From: an uncultured Ignavibacteria bacterium
GTDB taxonomy: Bacteria; Bacteroidota; Ignavibacteria; SZUA-365
DNA: 11,050 bases
NCBI GenBank assembly: GCA_913060595.1
Contig: CAJXSA010000103.1
Coordinates: 1-11,050, forward strand
Reading direction: 5' to 3'
Positions 1 through 6,127 of the stretch are shown here, piece by piece. Both the position numbers and the translations under genes were made by a program. The first letter of the stretch is position 1; each line of letters starts with the position of its first letter. The notes below the pieces were generated by a model. It was not told the DNA's origin. It saw only the letters and a list, made by a program, of their open reading frames with translations, and ran no database searches.

Positions 1-2300
1 TAGTACGCGGTCTGACTCCGGTACACGGCGGCAAGTCGTGCGGGGGAATTGGACTGCGCGGCGAGCAGCAGCATTTCCTCGAGAAATTCCTCTTCGTCGG
101 CGCGGCGTCCGAGTATGTTGTTCAGGCGGCCGAGGGAGGAGAGCACGTCGAAGCGCCGCTCCGCGTCTCCGTCGCCGAGCAGACGCAGCGCGTCGCGCAG
201 GAAGCGGTCCGCGCCCGCGTAGTCGAAACGCTGTTCGCGGAAAGCGGCTGCGGACAGCAGCGGATCGAGCGCATGGGAGGGCTCGGAGCCGTGCAGCAGG
301 TGATGCGCCCGCACGGCATCGCCGTCCTCGGCGGGAGGATGTGCCACGAACCAGGCGGACAGCGCGTCATGCACTTCCGCATCGGCGTCGCCGGCGGCCG
401 CGCGCACGGCGTCGTGCGCGGGATACAGTCCGGCAGGAACATACTCCACCAGCTCGCTGCGCTGCAGCAGCGCGGCGGCGTCGCGCATCTCATCTTCGTC
501 CCGCGTGCAGAGCGCTGCAAGCGCGTCGACGGGGAGGGGAATGTACGCGGCGGTGATGAAGGAAAGCAGACGGCGGGCGGTCTCGTCGAGACGCTCGACG
601 GCGCGCGCGTACATCTGCGACATGGAAGAGGGGAAAAGACCCCCCAGGTTTTCGCGCTCATGGACCAGCCAGCCGTGGTCCGTCGCTTCGAGCAGCTGTT
701 CGCGCACGCAGAAGTTGAGAAGGTCTTCGACGCGACCGGGCATGCCCTTGCTCTGCCGCGCGATCACCTCGACGAAAGACGGCGAGACGCTGCCGAGCAG
801 CTGCGCGAGATTGTCGGCGATCTGCGCCCGGGTCAGCGGTCCGAGCGTGATGCGGCGCACGCGCGCGGTGCTGCCCTCGTCGTCGCTTTCCATGGCGGAA
901 GGATCGCAGCCGCACAGCAGCAGGAAACCCTGGCTGTCTGCGGCTTCGAGGTAGGAGGGGAGAGCCGCCACGAATTCCCGTGTCAGCGCGTCGGCCGCAT
1001 GCAGGTCGTCGATCAGCACCGCGTTGAGATCCATGCCTCCGGCGAGCAGCGTGGCCGCGGCGTGAAAGATGCGCAGTTTCTCGTTCTCCATGCCGAGCGC
1101 GTCGCCCGCAGCCGTGCCGCCGCCCTGCAGTGCGCCGGGGAAGGCCGCGGCGAGTAAGTCGATGAGCGGCTGCGTGTCCGCAAGCTGCGTGTCCGCATGC
1201 GACGGACCCGCGCGGCCGATCAGTTCGAGCACGGGCGCGAAGCTGCCCTGTCCGGGTCGCACTTCCAGGCGTCCCACGCGTCCGCCGGCGAACTGCACAT
1301 CGGTGACGATGTCCCGCAGCAAACGGGTTTTCCCCGCGCCGAGCGGGCCTTCCACGTACAGCACGCCGGAGCGCGCGCGGGATGCGGCGTAGGTCTCGGC
1401 GGCCTGCGCGCGTTCCTGCTCGCGCGGGATGTCGAGAAGACGCAGCGTCTGCGCGTCGTCTTCCCGCGTGAGCGCGGTCTCCCGTTCGAGGTACGCGGCG
1501 GCCTGCGCGTGCAGCTGCCATGCCGAACGGTACCGCAGCTGCGGCTGCTTCTGCAGCAGTGTGGTGATCCACAGCGCGAACGGCGCGCCGACGTCGTCGG
1601 GAAAGCCGGGCAGGGGCGCGTCGAGATGCTGTTTGAGCACGTCGAGGGGACGCTCGCCGCTGTACGGCGGCGCACCCGCGGCGATTTCGTACAGCACGCA
1701 GCCGAGCGCGTACAGGTCGCTCGATGCGTCCGGTCGACCGCCGCGTATGATTTCCGGGGCCATGTATTCGAAGGTGCCGCTCAGTCCCGAAGCCTCGTCG
1801 GCGGTGAGCGCACTGAGACCGAAATCCATCAGCCGCGGCTGAGCGACGTCGCCGCTTTCCGGCAGCATGACATTGGCGGGCTTGAGGTCGCCGTGCGCGA
1901 TGTGCTGACTGTGGATGAATTCGAGCGCGGCGCTGAGCTGATACACCAGCTCGGCAAAGCGCTGCGCGTCGAGCTGTCCGTCTTCGCCGCGCACATGCGC
2001 GGGAGCGAGAGGCTGCCCGTCCACCCAGTCCATCGCATAGTACGGCCGGCCGTCCTCCGCGTAGCCGAAGTCATGCACGGCCACGAGCAGGGGATGGCGC
2101 AGCCGGCTGAGCAGGCGGAATTCGGACTGCATGCGGTCACGCTGCGTGGCATTCGCATCACGCAGCAGCTTGACGGCCACGCTGCCGTCTTCGCCTTTCC
2201 GGCTGCCGCGGTACACCGTGCCGCTGCCGCCTTCACCCACGGCCGCGGACAGCGTGTAGCCGCCGATGACCGGGAGATTGTCGCCGCCGGGGCCGCTCAT
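1..2300 (-). CDS. Ser/Thr protein kinase fused to AAA (STAND-like) ATPase and helical repeats; C-terminus off window
   Basis: The frame is open without a stop from ATG at 2300 to base 1, giving 766 visible codons; the 3' end lies outside. The N-terminal Hanks-type kinase domain (about 13-280) is complete: glycine loop GEGGSGTVY (22-30), ATP lysine K44, alpha-C glutamate E60, catalytic loop HGDLKPAN (D138, N143), DFG (159-161) and APE (E183). After an REQE segment (293-296) comes an AAA/NACHT-type NTPase: Walker A GPLGAGKT (K324) and Walker B VLIDDLHAAD (D431, D432). The tail from about 640 looks helical and TPR-like. No signal peptide or membrane helix is seen, so it is probably cytoplasmic. 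Kinase-AAA-TPR architecture is known from PknK-like and myxobacterial signalling kinases. HGD replaces HRD, so this is a non-RD kinase, possibly not controlled by activation-loop phosphorylation (inference). The start overlaps the gpsA stop (ATGA). The substrate is unknown. Confidence 0.93.
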   Translation of the reverse strand, partial: MSGPGGDNLPVIGGYTLSAAVGEGGSGTVYRGSRKGEDGSVAVKLLRDANATQRDRMQSEFRLLSRLRHPLLVAVHDFGYAEDGRPYYAMDWVDGQPLAPAHVRGEDGQLDAQRFAELVYQLSAALEFIHSQHIAHGDLKPANVMLPESGDVAQPRLMDFGLSALTADEASGLSGTFEYMAPEIIRGGRPDASSDLYALGCVLYEIAAGAPPYSGERPLDVLKQHLDAPLPGFPDDVGAPFALWITTLLQKQPQLRYRSAWQLHAQAAAYLERETALTREDDAQTLRLLDIPREQERAQAAETYAASRARSGVLYVEGPLGAGKTRLLRDIVTDVQFAGGRVGRLEVRPGQGSFAPVLELIGRAGPSHADTQLADTQPLIDLLAAAFPGALQGGGTAAGDALGMENEKLRIFHAAATLLAGGMDLNAVLIDDLHAADALTREFVAALPSYLEAADSQGFLLLCGCDPSAMESDDEGSTARVRRITLGPLTRAQIADNLAQLLGSVSPSFVEVIARQSKGMPGRVEDLLNFCVREQLLEATDHGWLVHERENLGGLFPSSMSQMYARAVERLDETARRLLSFITAAYIPLPVDALAALCTRDEDEMRDAAALLQRSELVEYVPAGLYPAHDAVRAAAGDADAEVHDALSAWFVAHPPAEDGDAVRAHHLLHGSEPSHALDPLLSAAAFREQRFDYAGADRFLRDALRLLGDGDAERRFDVLSSLGRLNNILGRRADEEEFLEEMLLLAAQSNSPARLAAVYRSQTAY
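2297..2300 (-). other. ATGA stop/start overlap of gpsA and the kinase gene
   Basis: The kinase ATG (2300-2298) shares bases with the gpsA TGA stop (2299-2297). This four-base overlap is the usual signature of translational coupling and fixes the kinase start. The next codons lead directly into the kinase domain. Confidence 0.85.
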
Positions 2301-3301
2301 GACCAGTCCTCGTGTTTTGCTTCGCGCGTCATCAGCTCCTGCGTCGCGAGAATGGGGTTCTTGTCTTCGAAGAGAATGGAATACATCTGGTGAATAATGG
2401 GCATTTCCACGCCGAGCTTCAGGGCCAGCTCATGCGCCGAGCGCGTGGTGTCCACGCCTTCGGCCACCATGGTCATTTCGTCGAGCACTGCGCGCACGGG
2501 ACGGCCCTTGCCGATTTCCACGCCCACATGGCGGTTGCGGCTGTGCCGGCTCATGGTGGTGACGATCAGATCGCCCAGGCCCGACAGTCCCGCGAAGGTG
2601 TGCGGATCCGCGTTGAGCGCTGCGCCGAGGCGTCGGATCTCCGCCAGTCCCCGTGTGATCAGCGCCGCCTTGGTGTTGTCGCCGAACTGCGAGCCGTCAC
2701 AGATGCCGGCGCCGATGGCGATCACGTTCTTGAGCGATCCGCCGAGTTCCACGCCGATCACGTCGTCGGAGCCGTATACGCGGAAGCTGTCTGTCATGAA
2801 GGTTTCGATGACGGTGCGCGCCGTGCGGGGATTGCTCGACGCGGCGACGACGGTGGTGGGACGCTTCTGCGACACTTCCTCCGCGTGGCTCGGACCGGAG
2901 AGCACCGCATACTGTCCCGCGGTCATCTGCGGCCACAGCTCGTGCACCACCTGCGAGACGCGCAGCAGCGATCCGTTCTCTATGCCCTTGGCGACGTTGA
3001 CCACGATGGCGTCTCCGGGCAGCGCGCCGTCGACGTCCTTCAATACGGGACGCACGAACTGTGACGGGGTGGAAATGACGAGCATGTCCATGCCCGCCAC
3101 CGCTTCGCGGATGTCCTCGGTCACCGCCAGCGCGTCGGGAAGCAGCAGGCCGGGAAGGTACACGGTGTTGCGCCGCTCGGTGCGCATGTTGGCTGCGTCC
3201 CGCGCGTCGTAGGACCAGAGGGTGACGTTGTGGTTTTTTTCGCAGAGCAGGGCGGCAAGCGTCGTTCCCCAGCTGCCCGCTCCCAGTATGCCGATATTCA
3301 T
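2297..3301 (-). CDS. gpsA: NAD(P)H-dependent glycerol-3-phosphate dehydrogenase
   Basis: GpsA reduces dihydroxyacetone phosphate to sn-glycerol-3-phosphate in the cytoplasm, supplying the phospholipid backbone. The 334-residue product has the family's usual length. Visible marks are the N-terminal Rossmann motif GAGSWG (7-12), the VNVAKGIE segment (K105), SGPSHAEEV (135-143), GGSLKNVIAIGAGICDG with the likely catalytic lysine K191, NTKAAL (K211), GLSGLGDL (238-245) and the SRNRHVG substrate-binding segment (254-260). I chose the ATG at 3301 because it puts the Rossmann strand at residue 2, as in the family, and an AGGG lies about five bases upstream; an in-frame ATG at 3331 would add ten unrelated residues. 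The gene sits 189 bases downstream of plsY, whose enzyme uses its product, and its stop overlaps the kinase start. Confidence 0.97.
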   Translation of the reverse strand: MNIGILGAGSWGTTLAALLCEKNHNVTLWSYDARDAANMRTERRNTVYLPGLLLPDALAVTEDIREAVAGMDMLVISTPSQFVRPVLKDVDGALPGDAIVVNVAKGIENGSLLRVSQVVHELWPQMTAGQYAVLSGPSHAEEVSQKRPTTVVAASSNPRTARTVIETFMTDSFRVYGSDDVIGVELGGSLKNVIAIGAGICDGSQFGDNTKAALITRGLAEIRRLGAALNADPHTFAGLSGLGDLIVTTMSRHSRNRHVGVEIGKGRPVRAVLDEMTMVAEGVDTTRSAHELALKLGVEMPIIHQMYSILFEDKNPILATQELMTREAKHEDWS

Positions 3302-3490
3302 GCGAACCCTGTCAGTCAGAGAGAAAACCATTGTGACCGGGACCGGAATGCATCGTCCCTGTCCGTGACCGGCGCGCGGAAACTTCCGCGATGTCGCGAA
3401 CGGTCTCGTCGTGAAAGGAGATGGAACAGTACGGAGTCGGTCCGGGCACGGTGTCCGTCGTGGCGGACGCCGCGCACCCGCAGCGCGCTG
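3302..3490 (-). promoter_or_regulatory. 189-base plsY-gpsA spacer with two inverted repeats
   Basis: This is G+C-rich spacer inside a probable operon, with no convincing gene. It holds a clean inverted repeat at 3375-3390 (arms CGCGGAA / TTCCGCG, two-base centre) and an imperfect one at 3450-3471 (8-base arms, one mismatch, six-base loop). Neither is followed by a T-run in either direction, so they do not look like intrinsic terminators. CCGGTCAC also occurs twice on the minus strand just upstream of gpsA. An internal promoter, operator or mRNA leader is possible. No recognisable -10/-35 pair was found. Confidence 0.25.
3375..3390. repeat. Inverted repeat upstream of gpsA
   Basis: Seven-base perfect arms CGCGGAA (3375-3381) and TTCCGCG (3384-3390) are separated by two bases, about 75 bases upstream of the gpsA ATG. 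The short centre fits a protein-binding dyad better than an RNA hairpin. No regulator can be named. Confidence 0.3.
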
Positions 3491-4186
3491 CTAGAACATC
3501 TTCATCGAGGAACCCATTTTGCGGCCCAGGACTTTCAGTTTGCTGAACTGGTTTTCCTGTCCTGCCAGCAGGCGGCGGATGTTGGCGCGATGGGCGTAGA
3601 AGAGAAGCAGCGTCGTCGCGATGCTGAATAGTATCAGTGTATGGTAGCTCGGAATATCGACGTTGAAGACGTTGAAGCGAATGAACAGCGTCGTCGGAAA
3701 CGCAGTGGCGGCGCTCAGCGAACCCAGCGACACGTAGCCGGTGGAAAGCAGCACGAGCACGAAGACGATAAGCGCGATGGAAATGTCGATCGGGGCGATG
3801 CCGACCAGCATGCCGGCCGCGGTGTTGATGCCCTTGCCGCCGCGGAAGTTCAGGAAGACGGAGAAGATGTGTCCCAGCACGGCCGCGATGCCCGCGATGA
3901 TCTGCACGACGGTGATGTCGTCGAAAGGCGTGCGGTTGTTGAAGGGGAAATCGCCGTAGTGCAGGCGGGCGATCACGAGCACCGCGATCAGTCCCTTGGT
4001 GATGTCTCCGGCCTGCACAAGCAGCCCCAGCTTCCAGCCCAGCGTCCGCATGACGTTGGTGCTGCCGATGTTCCCGCTTCCCTGTGTACGGATATCAATG
4101 CCCTTCAGCCAGCGGCCGACGAGCAGTCCCGTGGGAATGGAACCGACGATGTAACTGAGAATGATGATGAGACTGAGGAGATACAT
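3491..4186 (-). CDS. plsY: Glycerol-3-phosphate acyltransferase PlsY
   Basis: PlsY transfers an acyl group from acyl-phosphate (made by PlsX) to sn-glycerol-3-phosphate in the inner membrane, giving lysophosphatidic acid. The 231-residue protein is very hydrophobic with several membrane helices and shows the family motifs: GSGNIGSTNVMRTLG (36-50), DITKG (61-65), LGHIFSVFLNFRGGKG (104-119; FRGGKG where FKGGKG is more usual) and HRANIRRLLAGQE (199-211). The length is slightly above the usual 190-220, partly from a short loop near 77-92 and a basic C-terminal tail from about 215. It is the first gene of the minus-strand plsY-gpsA-kinase cluster and is divergent from the glycosyltransferase gene. 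There is no clear Shine-Dalgarno before the ATG at 4186. plsX is not in the window. Confidence 0.97.
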   Translation of the reverse strand: MYLLSLIIILSYIVGSIPTGLLVGRWLKGIDIRTQGSGNIGSTNVMRTLGWKLGLLVQAGDITKGLIAVLVIARLHYGDFPFNNRTPFDDITVVQIIAGIAAVLGHIFSVFLNFRGGKGINTAAGMLVGIAPIDISIALIVFVLVLLSTGYVSLGSLSAATAFPTTLFIRFNVFNVDIPSYHTLILFSIATTLLLFYAHRANIRRLLAGQENQFSKLKVLGRKMGSSMKMF

Positions 4187-4222
4187 TGACTACACCGAAA
4201 TTCGTGTCAAATACAATACAAC

Positions 4223-4251
4223 AACATATGGTTTTGATTCAATAAAATCAA
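4223..4251 (-). promoter_or_regulatory. Candidate sigma70-type promoter for plsY
   Basis: On the minus strand TTGATT (4251-4246) and TATGTT (4228-4223) are 17 bases apart, each matching four of six consensus positions. Transcription would start near 4216, giving a leader of about 30 bases before the plsY ATG. It overlaps the inverted repeat at 4234-4251, which could be an operator. If the organism uses a Bacteroidota-type sigma factor this match may be chance. Confidence 0.3.
4234..4251. repeat. Inverted repeat in the divergent promoter region
   Basis: Arms TTGATT (4234-4239) and AATCAA (4246-4251) are separated by six bases. Placed midway between divergent genes and between two GTGTCAAA direct repeats, it is a candidate regulator site. 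In A+T-rich DNA a 6-base dyad may also be chance. Confidence 0.3.
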
Positions 4252-4345
4252 TGCGGAAGATCAACGAGTGTCAAAATAATGGCGCAGGAATTCGATGTCT
4301 CGATGTTGCGCTTCTGCCTGAATTCATGGAAATTGGGGCTTCATC

Positions 4346-6127
4346 ATGCCGCAGCTCACCTATATCGATACCGAAGCGCCGCCGCCGCGTGAAAAACCGC
4401 GTTTCTGGCGTGCGGCACTCCGCCAGGTCGTCCGTTTTCGCGTGCCGCTGCTCGCGATCATGGCGCTGTACCGCTTCGTCGGCCTTTCCTTTGGTGAGAT
4501 GCAGCAATGGGACGAATCGATTTACGCGCTGCGCGTACAGACTGTGCTGCAGTTCGGTGACGTGCTCGATCAAAGTCCGAACATGCTCAGCGGACTCTAC
4601 TACGCCGTGCATCCGCCGCTGTACGTCTGGTGCTCCACCGCGCTGGTCATGCTGCTCGGCGACGCGACCTGGGTGTACCGCCTGACCTCGGCACTGGCCG
4701 CCGCCGCGCTGGTGCTGCTCGTCTACCGCATCGCCCGCAGCAGCGGCACCGCGGGACGCGCGCTGGCCGTGGCCGGACTCTTCGCCTTCGCGCCGCTGCC
4801 GACCTTTTTTTCGCGGCAGGGACAGCTCGACCTGCTGCTCGCGCTCTGCATGCTCGCGTCGCTGTACTTCGCGTGGAAAAGCGTGCGCAGCCAGCGCGCG
4901 GGCGACACCTTTCTCGCAGGCATGGCGCTCGGTGCGGCGCTGCTCACGAAATTCGCCTTCGCCCTCAGCGTGCCCGCGTCCGTGGCGCTTTCCGCCGCCC
5001 TTGCCCCGCCGTTTCGCCGCCGTCGCATCCTGCGCGTTGCGCTGCTGATGACCGTGCTCTCCCTGCCGCTGTGGCTGCCCTGGTTCGCCGTGATGACGGA
5101 CCGGCACGGCGGGGGAGACCTGCTGTGGCTGTTCTCCCCGTCGCTGCCGCTGGGGGCGACCTTTCACGGACTGGAAGGCAGCACGAAAGACACCGGCATG
5201 TTTTTCTATTTCAACCAGCTTGTCATTCACCTCAGCCTGCTGCTGCCCTTCGCCGCCGTCGGCGCGTGGCAGGTGCTGCGTCCCTCGCACGGCGCGTCTC
5301 TGCCGCATCGCGGCATGCTGCCCCTCGCCGCGGTGTTCGTGACGCTGCACATGGCCGCGCTGCTGTTCATGCGCTCCTCCTTCACGGTGTATCTCATTCC
5401 CGCCGTGCCGCTGCTCTTCTATCTCGCCGCGCACGGACTGGCGGTCACGCGCCGTGCGGGACGCTCTACGGCCTTCGCGGTCACGGCGTCGGCGGCGCTC
5501 TGCCTGGCCTGGTCGCTGTTTCCCGCGGGACGTGTGGCTGTCAAGACGACGCTCGGCGCACTGCGGCGGGGCAGTCTGCCTGCCGACGGCGGCACGGCCC
5601 TGCTCGCACTCGCCGGCACGGCGGCCGCGGCACTGCTCCTCGCCTGGTGGCTCTCCCGCAGGGGACGCCTGCGTCCGCTGCTGACACAGCCGCTGCTCTA
5701 CGCCATGATCGTCGTGCTCGCCGTGACCACCATGCTGCGCATATGGACGCAGCATCCGCGCGACTACGTCGACGGCGCAGACGAAGCCGTCGCCACGCTG
5801 CGAACACTCGATGCCGACCGCGTGCTGCTCGTCGGCAACGGGGACAACCCGCAGCTGACCTGGTACCTGCGCGGAGCGGACATCGGCTGGATTCCGGGGG
5901 AGGAGCGCCGCTACGAACGGCTCGAACCGCATGCACTCGGCGCGGAAGGCATCCGCGACCGTGCGGCGCGCTACGCGGACACGGCGCGTGTGGCGATGCT
6001 CATCGAACGGGATGAAATCACCGCAGGTGTGTACCGCTCGCCACGCGACGTCATGCCGGAGGACTTCCGCATCCTGCATGAAACCCGCCGCTACGTGGTG
6101 GTCGGGGAAGAGGGCCTTCGCCCATGA
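4346..6127 (+). CDS. GT39/ArnT-like polyprenyl-phosphate-sugar glycosyltransferase, integral membrane
   Basis: This 593-residue protein fits the PMT/ArnT (GT-C, GT39) fold, which moves a sugar from a polyprenyl-phosphate donor to a protein, lipid or glycan on the periplasmic side. The first helix is at about 33-49 after a basic cytoplasmic start. It leads to WDESIYA (D56, E57 as the likely catalytic acidic pair) and HPPLYVW (89-95), both typical of the family, then SRQGQLD (156-162) and GMALGAALLTKF (192-203). About ten or more membrane helices follow, and a soluble, probably periplasmic domain runs from about 465 to the end (DYVDGADEAV, then LLVGNGDNPQLTWYL). Donor and acceptor cannot be read from the sequence. 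It is divergent from plsY and overlaps the next gene by ATGA. Other GT-C families are possible, but the DE and HPPL motifs favour GT39. Confidence 0.88.
   Translation: MPQLTYIDTEAPPPREKPRFWRAALRQVVRFRVPLLAIMALYRFVGLSFGEMQQWDESIYALRVQTVLQFGDVLDQSPNMLSGLYYAVHPPLYVWCSTALVMLLGDATWVYRLTSALAAAALVLLVYRIARSSGTAGRALAVAGLFAFAPLPTFFSRQGQLDLLLALCMLASLYFAWKSVRSQRAGDTFLAGMALGAALLTKFAFALSVPASVALSAALAPPFRRRRILRVALLMTVLSLPLWLPWFAVMTDRHGGGDLLWLFSPSLPLGATFHGLEGSTKDTGMFFYFNQLVIHLSLLLPFAAVGAWQVLRPSHGASLPHRGMLPLAAVFVTLHMAALLFMRSSFTVYLIPAVPLLFYLAAHGLAVTRRAGRSTAFAVTASAALCLAWSLFPAGRVAVKTTLGALRRGSLPADGGTALLALAGTAAAALLLAWWLSRRGRLRPLLTQPLLYAMIVVLAVTTMLRIWTQHPRDYVDGADEAVATLRTLDADRVLLVGNGDNPQLTWYLRGADIGWIPGEERRYERLEPHALGAEGIRDRAARYADTARVAMLIERDEITAGVYRSPRDVMPEDFRILHETRRYVVVGEEGLRP
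6124..6127 (+). other. ATGA stop/start overlap of the glycosyltransferase and membrane peptidase genes
   Basis: The ATG of the downstream gene (6124-6126) overlaps the TGA stop of the glycosyltransferase gene (6125-6127). This implies translational coupling and supports 6124 as the start. Confidence 0.85.

Larger units (their letters stand above)
4187..4345. promoter_or_regulatory. A+T-rich divergent promoter region between plsY and the glycosyltransferase gene
   Basis: These 159 bases separate two divergent genes and are clearly richer in A+T than everything around them, as expected for a two-way promoter. GTGTCAAA occurs twice in the same direction (4204-4211 and 4268-4275), flanking an inverted repeat TTGATT-6-AATCAA (4234-4251). 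The minus-strand reading of each copy contains TTGACA. No convincing gene lies within it. The glycosyltransferase leader (about 4276-4345) shows no strong Shine-Dalgarno. Confidence 0.55.

Noticed and set aside
658..1572. Several minus-strand frames (122-661, 658-1572, 1220-1675, 1829-2236) as separate genes
   Set aside because: They are out of frame with the continuous 2300-to-1 reading frame and give Arg-rich sequence without domains.
1197..2393. Plus-strand open frame of 398 codons (and another at 273-1157) opposite the kinase
   Set aside because: They are antisense, codon-registered shadows of the minus-strand kinase frame, whose kinase and Walker motifs are unambiguous.
3302..3331. Upstream ATG at 3331 as the gpsA start
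   Set aside because: It would add ten residues before the Rossmann strand, which normally begins at residue 2-5, and it has a weaker upstream context than 3301.
4161..4685. Plus-strand frame starting inside the plsY 5' end and running into the glycosyltransferase gene
   Set aside because: It has no motifs, it crosses the divergent spacer, and it is out of frame with the supported gene starting at 4346.
4271..6079. Minus-strand open frame of 602 codons opposite the glycosyltransferase
   Set aside because: The predicted protein is Arg/Gln/Glu/Gly-rich low-complexity with no motif, and it mirrors a gene with clear GT39 motifs. It is a product of high G+C at third positions.
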